Positions 1 to 11,290 of a stretch of DNA of 64,000 bases are shown one piece after another. The notes under the pieces were generated by a model. That model searched no databases, was not told where the DNA came from, and saw nothing but the letters and a program-made list of their open reading frames with translations. Both the position numbers and the translations under genes were made by a program. Source of the stretch: Azorinus chamasolen (Eukaryota > Mollusca > Bivalvia > Cardiida > Solecurtidae); the NCBI GenBank assembly GCA_963576725.1, contig OY755242.1, positions 22,565,315 to 22,629,314 on the forward strand. Direction: 5' to 3'. Within the stretch, counting starts at the first letter, position 1, and each line of letters starts with the position of its first letter.

Positions 1-571
1 CATATATAATGAAAACTTTGAAAAGCTTCTCCTCTGAACCTGGAAGGTTCTAAGCTTTCATATTTGGCACATAGCATCATCTTCAGATCATCTACGAAAG
101 TTATATAAATTATGTCCCTGTTGTCAAAATTGGCCCCGCCCCAGGGGTGCATTGTTTTCTATAGGAACATATAGTGAAACTTTGAAAATATTCTCCTCTG
201 AAACTGGAAGTTACTCAGCTTTCATATTTGGCACATACCATTCATGTTCAAGTCCTCTACAAAAGTTATATAAATTATGCCCCTAGGGTCAAAATTGGCC
301 CCGCCCCAGGGGTGGCCAGTTTTCAACTGAAACATATAGTGGAAACTTTGAAAATGTTCTCCTGAAACTGTAAGGTTCTCAGCTTTCAAATTAATTTGGC
401 ACATAGCATTATGTTCAGGTCCTCTACAAAAGTTATATAATTATGCCCCTGTGGTCAGAATTGGCCCTGCCTCAGGGGTGCCCAGTTTTCTATAGAAACA
501 TATACTCCATTAGTGAAAATCTTCTCTGATTGTCTGGTGAGCGATATCAGGGCCATCATGGTCCTCTTGTT
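1..571 (-). repeat. K-type element, three internal tandem units
   Basis: Read on the minus strand, the element starts near 571 with ACAAGAGGACC followed by an imperfect palindrome around CCATGATGG, then runs left through about three units of roughly 166 bp. Each unit holds the words GGGGCGGGGCC and TTATGCCCC (reverse reading), recurring near 139, 304 and 470. It runs off the left edge of the window. The same 5' end is present in forward orientation at 11291. No coding potential is seen. Confidence 0.7.
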
Positions 572-911
572 ATGAACGGTGAACAACTGTTCCAAACCAA
601 TGAATTTGCTACTCATGGAAAATTAAAAACTGCTTTGGAAATATGATTGCATGGCTAGTTTGTTTTCATAACCAAGATTTCCTTTTACTGATTTCCCCAT
701 ACTGTACTCCTGGATTCCACTCAAAACCTCACCATAATTCTCTCAAGATTTGGAAATGGGAGTTCTTTTGGATTATCATTAAAGAAAACAATTCTGCTAC
801 ATGTAAGGACAATGTATTCTTTAAAAAGGCAGTGTGCTTATTCACAACATTATCACAATACACATGCACAATTTTTTTTTAAAATTGGACAAACACATTA
901 TAAATTAGACA

Positions 912-1193
912 CAGTACAATACAACTACGGTAGCTCATAACAGAGGCTTACACAGTGTAATACAAATACGGTAGCGTGTAAGATAGGCTGACACAGTGTA
1001 ATACAAATACGGTAGCGCGTAACAGAGGCTGACTCAGTGTAATACAAATACGGTAGCGCGTAACAGGCTGACACAGTGTAATACAAATACGGTAGCGCGT
1101 AACGGAGGCCGACAGTGTAATACAAATACGGTAGCGCATAACAGAGGCTGACACAGCGTAATACAAATGTGGTAGCGCGTAAAAGAGGCTGCC
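912..1193. repeat. Minisatellite, about 40-bp unit, about 7 copies
   Basis: The word TACAAATACGGTAGC recurs about every 40 bp with GAGGCTGACACAGTG between copies. Units differ by small indels and substitutions. The open frames across it on the minus strand are a by-product of the repeat and are not a gene. Confidence 0.9.
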
Positions 1194-1287
1194 GTTTTGT
1201 TTATGTCAATACTGTATTTACCCAAATTCTTCAGACAACCTTTTTGTAAAGCAGCATAAGTCAACTTGGCACTACATGTATTTTGAT

Positions 1288-1796
1288 AAATTACCCGTTA
1301 CTCCATACATACGCCTTTGCAAACAGAGGAGACCCAGATCAGACAGCTCCTGTAGGCGCTGTCTGATAAGGGTCTGCTCTGATTGTTTATGTCCGATTGT
1401 TTCTGCTTTGGGAAAAAATTCAGGTGTTAAAATACGTTTTAAAAATTATTCTAACAATCGTGATGTCATTTCTTTCATTAATAATCCTGGTCAAATTGCC
1501 TCTGCATTATTTGCCCACATTTGTCAGTTCAGTGAACAACATGATCACACTGCACCACAAGTCTTATTACCATTAACCACGTTATTCCATAAATATGCCT
1601 TTGCAAACAGAGCAGACCCAAAGCCGCTGGGTCCTGTAAGAGCTCTCCGATCAGGGTCTGCTCCATTTACTTATAGAATTCTAGTTTCCGCCATGGCCAA
1701 AAATATTTCTTGTTTATATGCCGTTCTAAAAATTAGGCCAATTAATATTGTGATGTCATTGTTTCTTACATGAATATTCAGAAGGAAAAGGGTCAA
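1288..1796. mobile_element. Two degenerate family B MITEs
   Basis: Two copies (about 1288-1518 and 1573-1796) each hold the B core: GCAAACAGAG, an arm related to GACCCAGATCAGAC, a GCTCCT..AGG loop and the return arm ending in CTGCTC, then a tail with ATTAATATT and TGATGTCATT. The right copy begins at a TTAA and ends in AAAAGGGTCAA. Confidence 0.65.
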
Positions 1797-1959
1797 TGTT
1801 TGAAGGCTGTAGCCGCTGTACCTGTACTTATAGCCTGGAATACTTCACCATTGTTGGACAGTAGTGTACACTCCTTCAACAGTTTACATACACAGTTTAG
1901 CCACTGCAGTTACAATACAACCACAGACTTTCTGGGCTATGGCAGAAACTGTAGACTCA

Positions 1960-2096
1960 GGGTCCATGCTTATAAAACTTTTTAGTTGAGTCTGAGTTCG
2001 TTCTCAAGCTTTTGATTGGCCAAAGGCTCAAATCTGACCAATCAAAAACTTGAGAACGAACTCAAACTCAACTAAAAGTTTTATAAGCATGGACCC
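1960..2096. mobile_element. Family D foldback element
   Basis: Arms starting GGGTCCATGCTTATAAAACT and returning as AGTTTTATAAGCATGGACCC enclose a second complementary pair around CTCAAGCTTTTGATTGG. Almost the whole 137 bp can fold back on itself. A related longer copy lies at 6293-6531. Confidence 0.8.
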
Positions 2097-2145
2097 AGGT
2101 CTATATTCCTTCATAAGTAAACAGCATACCCTGGTCAGGCTGCTT

Positions 2146-2374
2146 TTAACCCTTTCCTCCATAAATACGCCTTTCTACGCCTCTGTATAAGTCACCTGTT
2201 GAAACCATTGTCATGAATAGAGCATTTGCTCCTATAGGAGCAAATGCTCTATTTATCACACTGGTTTCAAGCTACAAAATTCTAAAATATTCCTTTTCTC
2301 TAGTTAATACTCCTTTTCGGTAGATGCATCCAATGAGGTTGGATCTAAAAATAGCCTATGGAGAAAAGGGTTAA
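2146..2374. mobile_element. Family A MITE (reference description)
   Basis: Family A elements are about 230 bp and run from TTAACCC(T/A)TT to (A)GGGTTAA. The centre is a near-perfect palindrome: TTGAAACCATTGTGATAAAT, then AGAGCATTTGCTCCTATAGG, then the reverse complement. Flanks carry GTAGATTTATTCAAAG, GGATCTAAAAATAG and CGCCTTTCTACGCCTCTG. There is no ORF. TTAA boundaries followed by CCC match the known target and terminus of piggyBac transposons, so mobilisation by a piggyBac-type transposase is inferred. This copy is almost complete. Confidence 0.85.
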
Positions 2375-3390
2375 AGGAGTCATCTGAGCTGGGTCTAGTC
2401 TGTTTGCAAAGGCATTAATTGGCATATCTATGGAGTAATGGGTTAATATGATCTCCAGTACACTGTAGCAATTCTAATCGGGCACATGTACCATGTTTAT
2501 CAACATCTCATCGAGATATAACCTGTTGGCATTAGCATAAAAGGTTAATGAGCTGCTCTCTAGGAAAATGGGTCTTACTGCTTTGCAAGTAGTATTGCCC
2601 CTGCACCTTGTCAGGGTCTGCATCTGTTTGTCACTAATTGGAAAGAGTAGTACAGTCAAATTACGATAATTCGAATGACCATCGGACCAAGGTTAATATT
2701 TGATCGTATCATACAAGTTTTCGCACCTGAAATATTATATATTATGAAATTTATCTTAAAAGGCGATATAATTTTATTCTTGTTATGTATGTAATACATA
2801 TATTACTATAAAACATTATTTAACAAACACTAGAATTGAAATTGTATTATTTCTCTGGTCTTAGAAACATTGGACGCGTTCAGATTGGCCGTTCTTGTGA
2901 GGTCGTGTTCATGGACAGTTCTTACAATAGAGTAGAGTTTGAAAGTTTTTGTAGATGATCGTTACTTTCATGCCAAGAATAAAACGTGTGACCTTATAAT
3001 AAGTTCCATGTCATAATAGTAATTATACGTCGCTTTTGTTCAATAGCTTTAAACTGACTAACTCGTTTAACTCTCCAGTCTCGTCGTTTCATGAATGCGG
3101 GCTGAACTCAGCCTCAATATTTTGTCAATCAGAACATTTGGCAATGACCCTTAAAAGCTAAATGTACGCCACTGCAATTATGATATTGGGACTGACTGTC
3201 GATTTCCAATTTGTAAGGTGATACATCTCAAATCTGATCTTTAATCTGATTCAACGAATACAAATTAATAAAGGTAACATAAGGTTGAGTTGAACAATAC
3301 TGAATAGCAATCAGTGCGCACACAGCGCAAGGTGTGAAAACTTTTGTTTGATTATCATTTCCACAATAAACCTTTCTTTCATATAAACAA

Positions 3391-3815
3391 GAGTGGGTAG
3401 ACCCAGATCAGAAAGCTCCTACTGGAGCCATCTGATTAGGGTCTGCTCTGTTTGCTTATGACATGAAATAGATCTGATTCTACAGTTTTTGTCAACGCAA
3501 AAAGGTCTCTTGAAAATTGTACATCAGAAAAATTCAGCTAATAAATATTCATCATGTCATTATTTCTTTCATGAATATTGAACAGGTTATGGGTGATTGC
3601 TTATTGCAGGACAAGAACTTTGTCCCATGTTTAAACAGTAAGTGGTCATTTATCCCTTTACTAGATGAATATTTATACGAAATCATGATGTCATGAATAT
3701 CAATTAGATTCATATTTATATTGGCATATGAACACATGATATTTTGGCCGTCTGATCTGGGTCTACTCCGTTTGTAAAGGCATAGAAAGGCAATAATTAT
3801 GTAGTAAAGGGTTAA
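3391..3815. mobile_element. Two partial family B MITEs
   Basis: A forward copy (3391-3595) holds the hairpin, the TCTGATTCTACAGTTTTTGTC word and the GATGTCATTATTTC tail. A second copy (3652-3815) is in the opposite sense and ends GTAGTAAAGGGTTAA. That TTAA is shared with the family A element starting at 3812. Confidence 0.65.
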
Positions 3816-4040
3816 CCCTTTCCTCCATAAATACGCCTTTCTACGCCTCTGTAATAACCACTTCTTGAAACCATTGTGATAAACAGAGCATTTGCTCCTA
3901 TAGGAGCAAATGCTCTTTTTACCACAATGGTTTCAAATTACAAAATTCTAAAATTTTCCTTTTCTCTAGTTAATGCTCCTTTTCGGTAGATTTATTCAAA
4001 GTGGTCGGATCTAAAAATAGCCTATGGAGGAAAAGGTTAA
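3812..4040. mobile_element. Family A MITE
   Basis: Full-length copy with the central TTTGCTCCTATAGGAGCAAA palindrome. It abuts the preceding B copy and shares a single TTAA with it, as expected if one element inserted at the terminal TTAA of the other. Confidence 0.85.
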
Positions 4041-4194
4041 AACAATTTTCTTGGTATCCATACTTTATGTGCGATATCTTTTACAAAGAGTTTGGATCCC
4101 GTAAGAGGCAAAGCAACTCCGCTTCTGATCAAGATTTGGTTTTGCACACTGAGTCATTGATAAAAGGCCCATTTTCGAAACTCAAATTCATCAT

Positions 4195-4288
4195 TTCTCC
4201 ACCAAACCCACTGTTGTCACCACTCTTTAGAATCGTCTCACAAAGATGATTCTAAAGTGTGGTCACAACATAGGGTTTGGTGAGGAAA
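4195..4288. mobile_element. Family F foldback
   Basis: Arms around TTTCTCCACCAAACCCACTG and TAGGGTTTGGTGAGGAAAT surround an inner hairpin, TGACCACTCTTTAGAATCGTC-type, returning as GATTCTAAAGTGTGGTCA. The related copy at 13768-13869 keeps the same plan. Confidence 0.7.
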
Positions 4289-4400
4289 TAAAGGTACTAT
4301 TCATGAATATTTTATTCAGTAACTTGGGCATCTTACATATGCCTCTGTGATACTATTTCTGAAAAGAAATGAAAGAATAATCAACCCTGACACTGGTTTA

Positions 4401-4637
4401 TACCCCTTTACTCCATAAATACCTATTTTCTACGCCATTTTCAAACAGAGTACACCCAGATCAGACAGCTCCTGTAGTAGGTCTGCTCTGTTTGCTTATG
4501 ATATAATATAGATATGATTCTACAGTTTCTATCATGGCCAAACTTTAATGTGTCCAGGTGCTGTTATACCAATAAATCTAATTAATATTCATGATGTTAT
4601 TATTTCTTACATGAATATTCATGGAGTAAAGAGATAA
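4401..4637. mobile_element. Family B MITE, hairpin partly deleted
   Basis: Starts CCCTTTACTCCATAAATA and ends CATGGAGTAAAGAGATAA. The return arm of the hairpin is shortened. The ATTAATATTCATGATGTTAT tail is present. Confidence 0.7.
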
Positions 4638-4687
4638 TATAGAAAGTACTTGTAGTTGCAATATAGTTTAGCGTTAAGTCTTCACTG

Positions 4688-4812
4688 TACGGTAAAATCT
4701 CTCTATACTGGCTACTGAATAACATACAATCCTGGAATTCTTACTGGCAGGTGACTGCTTAATACAGAATGAAAGTAATGCAGAGGGCTTTCATCTTGCA
4801 TTAAGATACCAT
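4688..4812. mobile_element. Degenerate family C MITE
   Basis: A left end GTACGGTAAAATCTCT and the internal words CAGGTGACTGCTTAATACAG and CTTGCATTAAGATACCA are recognisable. The right terminal repeat is missing. Confidence 0.5.
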
Positions 4813-4959
4813 TTGCCTTAAAGATCAAGAAATAAGGCATATGTGGAGCGGATGTTGCAATGAGTTTTTACTGCATGTACACAGGTTTGAGATATTTCCT
4901 GCTACATGTATTCACATACACTGTAAATTAGAAACAGTTCAGTGGAATTGTTATACATT

Positions 4960-5347
4960 GATCAACTGTCAAGAGTTTATGGACTGTCTAGTGACCAAGA
5001 CTTTCTCTCTGGCAAGATTCTCCTGCTGTGACTTAACATTTATCAGCTGTCAAGAGTCCATGGACTGCCTTGTAACTCAGCAGACTCTCCTGCCGTAACT
5101 GTAAACATGTGTCAGGAGTCCATGGGCTGTATGATGACTAAGGCTTTCTCTCTGATCATATTCTCCTGTTGTAACTGCGTAAACATTTATCAGCTGTCAG
5201 GAGTCCATATGGGCTGCCTGGTGACTAATGTTTTCTCTCTAGCAATATTCTCCTTTTACGACTAAACATTTATCAGCTGTCAAGAGTCCATGGGCTGCCT
5301 GGTGACTAAGGCTTTCTCTCTGGCCAGATTCTCCTGCTGTGACTGTA
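4960..5347. repeat. Tandem repeat, about 80-95-bp unit, about 5 copies
   Basis: The words ATCAGCTGTCAAGAGTCCAT, GACTAAGGCTTTCTCTCTGG and ATTCTCCTGCTGTGACT recur in this order. Copies differ by small deletions. Open frames across the array are short and not conserved between units. Confidence 0.85.
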
Positions 5348-5452
5348 GAAACTTGATAACTTGTGGAGATCTCATCAGTGCCTGTAAACATTGAACAAGG
5401 CCTGCAGTCAGTCATACACTCCCAGTCTAAAAACTTAAGGCATGTTTAGACA

Positions 5453-5689
5453 TTAATCCATTCCCTCATATTGATTCCTTTTGATGCCTCTGTGAAAGAC
5501 ACTTTCTGAATTTAAAACCATTGTGATAAATAGAGCATTTGCTCCATAGGAGCAAATGCTCTATTTATCACAATGGTTTCAAAACAACACAATTCAAAAA
5601 TTTTCCTTTTCTTTAGTAAATGCTGTTTTTTTGGTAGATTTATTCAAAGAGGTTGTATCTAAAAATACCCTATGAGGGAATGGGTTTAA
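5453..5689. mobile_element. Family A MITE
   Basis: TTAA-bounded copy. The centre is AGAGCATTTGCTCCATAGG plus its complement. Both GAAACCATTGTGATAAA arms are intact. Confidence 0.85.
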
Positions 5690-5835
5690 ACGAGACTAAG
5701 ACAGTACTGACATTTGTGAACAGTGTAGATACAGATCAGAGGTCTCCTGGAGAAACCTTCTGACCAGGGTCTACACTGTCTGTCATTCAAAATCCCATTG
5801 CAAATTATAACCTCTCAGACTGAACACTCTTTTAT

Positions 5836-6084
5836 TTAACCCATTACTCCATAAATACGCCTTTCTACACCTTTGCAAAACGGAGTACACCCAGATCAGG
5901 TGGTTCCTATAGGAACCGTCTGATCAGGGTCTGCTCTGTTTGCTTATGATATAAAAGAGATAAGATTCTACAGCTTCTGCCATGGCCGAAAATTCCTGTC
6001 TCATAGGGCAATATAACAATTAATCTAATTAATATTCATAACATCATTTATTTCTTACATAAATATTCATGGAGTAAAGGGTTA
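5836..6084. mobile_element. Family B MITE (reference description)
   Basis: Family B elements are about 200-250 bp and start TTAACCC(A/T)TTACTCCATA, sharing these ends with family A. They carry GCAAACAGAGTAGACCCAGA, a GCTCCTATAGGAGC-type loop and the arm GATCAGGGTCTGCTCTG, then ATTCTACAG, CCATGGCC, ATTAATATTCAT, GATGTCATTATTTC and the end CATGGAGTAAAGGGTTAA. The two hairpin arms consistently differ at two sites (CCCAGATC against CCCTGATC), which fixes orientation. There is no ORF. This copy is near complete. Confidence 0.85.
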
Positions 6085-6292
6085 TCGATGATAGGCCAAT
6101 CCCTAGTACCCAAAGCAATACAATTAATTATCAAACCTGATATGCCCTTAAATAATTTGATAAATATTGCTGAAGACTTGGGAGGAAAAACTTCTCAAAG
6201 TAGAAACGAGATGGAAATTAGCAAAACGTTTAACAACTCGAGTGTTTACAGCAGTCCTGTTATACAGTACATGTAAAACCTCCCAACACCAG

Positions 6293-6531
6293 GGTCCATG
6301 CTTATAAAGCTTTTAGTTGAGTGAGTTCATTCTCAAGTTTTTGATTGGTCAGATTTGATCCTTTGGCTCAAATCTGACCAATCAAAAGCTTGAGAACTCA
6401 AATCTGACCAATCAAAAGCTTGAGAGCCTTTGGCTCAAATCTGACGAATCAAAAGCTTGAGACTCAAATCTGACCAATCAAAAGCTTGAGAACGAACTCA
6501 GACTCAACTAAAAAGTTTTATAAGCATGGAT
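6293..6531. mobile_element. Family D foldback with expanded stem
   Basis: Outer arms GGGTCCATGCTTATAAAGCT and TTTTATAAGCATGGA are as in the copy at 1960. The inner word ACCAATCAAAAGCTTGAGA is repeated four times between 6375 and 6490, so the stem region has been tandemly amplified. Confidence 0.8.
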
Positions 6532-6586
6532 ACCGACTTTCAAATGAGTACCAATGTCAGTACAATAAAATCTCCAAGTGCTTTAT

Positions 6587-6706
6587 TCAATAAGATTTGC
6601 ATCCAGTCAGCATCTTTTTCAATCTGGGGAAGAGGAAAAAGTCACAAGGACTTAGATCGGGCGAATAAGCTGGATGAGCTGCAACGTTGTCATGGATCAG
6701 TTGGAG
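6587..6706 (-). pseudogene. Mariner transposase C-terminal fragment
   Basis: The minus-strand frame reads HDNVAAHPAYSPDLSPCDFF and continues with LFPRLKKMLTG before a stop. This is the classic mariner motif pair: HDN with the second catalytic Asp, and YSPDLSPCD with the third. The usual spacer of about 34 residues between the catalytic Asp residues is mostly deleted, so the enzyme core is broken. Only about 39 codons remain, and upstream codons are in other frames. It is a dead fragment of a Tc1/mariner transposon and shows that the superfamily able to move TA-bounded family C elements was once present. Confidence 0.8.
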
Positions 6707-6759
6707 GCCGTGAAGACCAGTACTAGGACACAATATTTCATATTTTCTTTTAACAGCTT

Positions 6760-7000
6760 TTAACCCTTTCCCTCATATAAACGTGTTTTCATGCATCTGC
6801 AAACACAGTAGACCCAGATCAGACGGCTCCTAGAGGAACCGTCTGATCAGGGTCTACTCTGTTTGCTAATAAAATCTCAAAGATCTGTCTTTACTTTCTT
6901 AAATGGCGACAGTGCTCCACCTTCCATATTTCATTATAACCTTTTGTTTCCATGAATATTCAGTAGGTATTTGTAATAAACACAACAGGGAAAGGGTTAA
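6760..7000. mobile_element. Family B MITE, 'AACAGGGAAAGGG' subtype
   Basis: TTAA-bounded, with core GACGGCTCCTAGAGGAACCG and a right end ATTCAGTAGGTATTTGTAAT followed by AACAGGGAAAGGGTTAA. The same subtype ending is seen at 53879-54092. Confidence 0.8.
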
Positions 7001-7100
7001 TACTTTGTCCCTATAAAACTTTCCAGTGAGACTTTCTGGATGGCGTAGGAGTTTGTATAACATTACCATTTGAATTAAATAAAAGAAAATGTGTTCATGG

Positions 7101-7464
7101 GACAAGGATGCCCCGCCAGTTTTTTCTAAACTGCATTAAAATTGATTGACATATTATGTTTGCCTAGTGCAGATTTATTTCTATCAATTAATATGATCGC
7201 TATTAAAAAATTCAGTTTCTCCATACTAATGATCAGTGTCTGCAAACAGGAAGTAGATGAACGATAGACCTGAAAAGGGGTGACACAGTACAACTGACTA
7301 TGATTATGCTTCAGACCAAATATCAAATCATTCCACCTTACACAAGCCAAGAAATCTTTGACGAAAGATTTTGAGGACGGACGTATGGGACGTACGGGAC
7401 GTACAGACGGACAAGGGTAAAACTCTATAATGTCCCCCGTCGCCTAAAGGCGGGGGCATAAATA
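7101..7464 (+). mobile_element. K-type element with matching end words
   Basis: Begins GACAAGGATGCCCCGCC and ends GACGGACAAGGGTAAAACTC, then a hairpin CCCCCGTCGCC-TAAA-GGCGGGGG and CATAAA. The 5' word ATGCCCCGCC (7108) is complementary to the 3' word GGCGGGGGCAT (7449), apart from one extra G. Confidence 0.65.
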
Positions 7465-7822
7465 TATTGAATATAACACCTTTTGACAATTTTCGTTCTC
7501 TTTGCATTTATTGGTCTAGTCACATTTTCACTGCCACTCTATTGTGAATGCGGCAATGCAGCTCATAAAAATATATCCAGGTCTCATCTCCTGTTAGGAG
7601 CTGTGATAGTTTGTGATTATCTAAATTTGAGAACTTTTTTTAGCGTTTCTTTAGCACATTTGACCCTATCGGCCATTTGTTCATCAGTTAACATAAACTA
7701 TTGTCATTATTTTTTAGAACACCCGTCGCACAACTTAATCAAAAAGCTTAAAAAATGTATTCTTTTTCCTATATATTCAGATTGCTGTCCTATATTTAGC
7801 AGCCAATGGTAAAACGCCTTAC
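7465..7822. other. No gene seen
   Basis: AT-rich intron-like sequence left of the exon ending at 7823. No further exon of the neighbouring gene with a convincing acceptor could be placed here. Confidence 0.5.
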
Positions 7823-10440
7823 CAGTTTTTTATCTGTCAGTATCTCATCTAATAGTGAAGGTTTGAAGGTCTGCTCTCCAATCCCAGGTTCAGTGGTCTC
7901 CGTCTTGGGCACACCAGCTCCCTGTACTTCTTGTTTGGGCACCTAAAATTATCAAACACTAAAGTTATTGTACAATCTCTCTGATGAATATACAGTAAAA
8001 CCCCGCTAATGCGACCACTTAATTAATAAACATGTGTGTCTTAATAAGCAGGTGGTTGCTTAATGCAGGGCAAAAGTAATACAGAAAGCTCCTCTAGGAG
8101 CTTTCTGTATTACTTCTGTTCTGCATTAAGCTACCACCTGCATTTATCACCCAGAATTATACCTCTTTTAGGTGGTCGCATTAGGGGGGTTTTACTGTAC
8201 ATGTATATATGCTTCTTTAAAAGCAGGTGGTTGCTTAACGCAGATTGAAAGTAAAGCAGAAAGCTCCCTTGGAAGCGTGTAGAGTCAGATCTATATCATC
8301 ATAAGCAAACAGAGTAGACCCTGATCTGATGGCTCATACAGGAGCCATCTGACATGGTCTATTCTTTTTGCTAAGGTCAGCTAACTCAATTCTGATCTTG
8401 GTCTATTCTTTTTGCTAAGGCCAGCAAACTCAATTCTGGATTTGGTCTATTCTGAAGCTTTATGAGCTTGGTAAGGCCAGTTAACTCAATTTTCCACTAT
8501 CAAAAACTTTCCCTGTTGAATAATGAATACAAGAACTTCATAAATATTTGTTAACTTAATTTTAATAATGGCTGATGAACATAGAATTTTTGGCCATTTC
8601 AGAAACAGTAAAGTTAGGTCTATAACAGTCCATATGCAAACAGGACAGGACCTGGTCAGTCAGTTCCTTTAGGAGCCATCTGATCTGGTCTATTCTGTTT
8701 GCAAAGGTGTGAAAAAGTGTTGTTCACTTTAAATTTTAACCCATTACCTCATAAGCTATTTTTAGATCCTACCTCTTTGAATAAACCTACCAAAAACGAG
8801 CATAAAATAAGAGGAAAGGTAAAATTTAGAATTTTTTAGATTGAAACAATTGTGATAAATAGAGCATCTGCTCCTATGGGAGCAAATGCTCTATTTATCA
8901 CAATAGTTTCAACAGGGGATTTTTGCAGAGGCATCAAAAGGCGTCAATATGAGGGAAAGTGTTAAAGGTTAGTTTATCTCCCATTATTTTAGATCAGAGG
9001 GTTAACCCTTTACTTCAAAGAGACACCCTTTGACAATTTGGCAAACATGGCTTAAAATAGGCAGATGTGAGCAGGGTGATGGAGGCTCCTTCTCCCAAAT
9101 CGCAATCTAGCTTGAGTTCTGAAAAAAAAATCCAATCAGGGTCTGCTCTGTTTGCTTACATGCTCTGGATCAGAGTTTGTCAAGTTTGCTTCTGAAATTA
9201 TATATATGTAGATCTGATCCTTCTGTTTTTGTCTTTAAAGACAACAATTCCCTTTTAACTCTTTCCTTCATAAATACCCCTTTCTACACCTCTGTAATAA
9301 CTACTTCTTGAAACTATTGGGATAAATAGAGCATTGGCCCCTATAGGAGCAAATGCTCTATTTATCACAATGGTTTCAAACTACAAAATCCTAAAATTTT
9401 ACTTTTTTCTAGTAAAAGCTCCTTTTGGGTAGATTCATTCAAAGAGGTTGGGTCTAAAATAGCCTATGGAGGAATGGGTTAAGTGACCAATTCCTGAATA
9501 ACTATTCAACAAATAACGGGTTAACATACCAGTTCAGCACTGGTACTTGAAGCAGCTCGACTCTTTCTGCCCTTTCCTTTAGGTGAGGTTTTATTTCTGT
9601 TTCCAGAATCTTGTGCATCTGAAATGTTTGTCTTTTCAACAGCATCAACACTTCTCTCAATAGTCTCAGCACCTTTTATCTGGATTATCGGACCAAGTTT
9701 ATCACCGCTAAAAGTATATGATGATCCAGAGCCAAACACTGAGGTCTCTTTCACTACTGGCTGATCTGAAACGCTTGTAACATTAAAGTTTGTGTGATTA
9801 TTTGAGGAGTTATTATCATTCACCTTTGACACATTGGATACAGGTAAATTAAACACACCAAATGTTGTCATTTGACCATCATTACAAAAGGCCGGGTGCA
9901 TTAAGCTCTGTGTATTAAGTCCATGTAAAACTGCTTGTTGATTACACATGTATGTCGCCTCTGAAACATATTCAGTTTTCAACCCATCACTAGTACTAGA
10001 TCTGCTCACTATGGGTTCATTCTGAAGAGCTGAAATCTGAAAACCCTGGCTACCCTGAAGTGCAGTGGACTGATCAAGTGTTAGTGCAGTGGACTGATCA
10101 AGTGTAAAGATCGGGAGTCTTAAACCACCCTGCAAATGTTCTATAGACTGATCCAAATTATCATCAAAATTGGCCACTTCATGGAAGTACTCCGTCTCTG
10201 TTTCCTCTCCGCCACTAATGTCCATAGGGTCACATGAATTACCTCCCACAGTGTCACTAGAGTTATCTCCCATAACATCTCTATAGTTATCTGCCATTGT
10301 TGTTTTTTCTAAATGCTTATGGAGACAAGGTGCTAGACTCAAATGATACAGAGATAGGGCTAAAGTACAATACTGCACAGTAAAATGTCACATCATCATA
10401 TGGGGAAGTTATAATGTCTCTTGTCCAGGAATAACCATAC
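7823..10440 (-). CDS. Unrecognised acidic protein, two exons, 3' end not found
   Basis: Exon one runs from acceptor TTTACAG at 10441 to donor GTATGT at 9524-9529. Translation starts at the ATG at 10297 after in-frame stops. Exon two is 7823-7942 (40 codons), bounded by TTTTAG and GTAAGG. Both junctions are phase 0. The first 256 residues are acidic and Ser/Thr/Asn-rich, with a near-repeat TLDQSTAL-TLDQSTAL around residue 90 and a basic patch SPKGKGRKSRAASS near 240 that could be a nuclear signal. Exon two adds 40 residues (VPKQEVQGAGVPKTETT and on). No enzyme domain or membrane segment is seen; a nuclear regulatory protein is possible but only inferred. The last donor shows that coding continues left, possibly outside the window. 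Confidence 0.75.
7991..8199. mobile_element. Family C MITE (reference description)
   Basis: Family C elements are TA-flanked and run CAGTAAAACC...GGTTTTACTG. A nested inner hairpin runs GCAGGTGGTTGCTTAATGCA, AAAGTAATGCAGAAAGCTCC, then the return copy ending in CACCTGC. CAGT termini with TA target sites are typical of Tc1/mariner non-autonomous elements. Here the outer arms (CCCCGCTAATGCGACCAC and GTGGTCGCATTAGGGGGG) and inner arms are both intact. It lies just upstream of exon two of the neighbouring gene, inside the intron. Confidence 0.85.
8284..8735. mobile_element. Degenerate family B copies
   Basis: Two hairpin cores (8300-8365 and 8630-8710) with AGAGTAGACCCTGATCTGAT and GTCTATTCTGTTTGCAAAGG. 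Between them TTGGTCTATTCTTTTTGCTA-type segments are repeated three times. Confidence 0.55.
8736..8965. mobile_element. Family A MITE, opposite orientation
   Basis: Starts TTAACCCATTACCTCATA and ends GAAAGTGTTAA, with the intact GCTCCTATGGGAGC centre. Confidence 0.85.
9255..9482. mobile_element. Family A MITE abutting an exon
   Basis: TTAA-bounded copy ending at 9482, only 41 bp from the splice donor of the 9530-10440 exon. It therefore sits at the very start of that intron. Confidence 0.85.
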
Positions 10441-10471
10441 CTGTAAATAGAAAAGACATAATTACATCAAC

Positions 10472-10696
10472 CATTTCATTCATACAAAAACTTTTTCACA
10501 CATTTGGAAAAAGAGTAAACCAAGATCAGGGTCTGCTCTGTTTCTTTATGAAGACTACAATAGATCTGACTCTACAGTTTCTACCAATGGTCCAATACCA
10601 AAGAATCCTGTGTACATAGATCATTATAAAGTTCAGCCAATAAATATTCATAATCTCATTACTTCTTACATGAATATTCAACAGTGAAAGGATTAA
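10472..10696. mobile_element. Family B MITE
   Basis: Partly decayed copy with AACCAAGATCAGGGTCTGCT and the TCTCATTACTTCTTACATGA tail, ending GAAAGGATTAA. It lies 30 bp upstream of the acceptor at 10441, in the intron before the first known exon. Confidence 0.7.
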
Positions 10697-11290
10697 AGTA
10701 TTGGACCTTTCTTGGCCAGTATTATTCTCAGACTTGGGGTCAATAGGTCATGTGAACAATGGGGGATCTTGGAGAGTTATCTCCCATGCATACGCTTGGT
10801 GGTGCCACACAACAATCCGGTCCACTTCTGTGTTTACATTTCTTTTATCAAATGAAATTAGGCTTAGATCTACCTAGTTACGTTATATGAAGAAAATTTA
10901 CCAATGGCAACTTTAAATTAGAAACACACCAAGTCTTGAAAAGGAAAAAAATGAGAATATTTAATTAAATGACCTTTCAAACCAATGTCACAATTTCATC
11001 ATATAATTAAATATACTTATGAATCTCTCACTGTCAACATGTGTACATAATGGAAGTGAATACCATTTGAGATCCAGATCAGCATTCATTTAACGCTTTC
11101 CCTGTTGCATAACATTTGCAAACAGTTTGGATCCAGCGTCTCATCAGGATCTTAAGTTATCTGACACTCAGTTGGTAGTCTTGAGCTAAATGGAAGTAAA
11201 TGAAAATTGCTTAAGATCAGAGTTTGAATTTTGACAGCAGGACAAGGGCTAAATGAGATACAATTAAACAAGTCTACAGAAACCATCAAA

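Noticed and set aside
925..1264. Three overlapping minus frames over the 40-bp minisatellite
   Set aside because: Repetitive YYT/RICITL text arises in every frame from the repeat unit.
6526..6726. Plus-strand 66-aa frame
   Set aside because: It is antisense to the mariner fragment.
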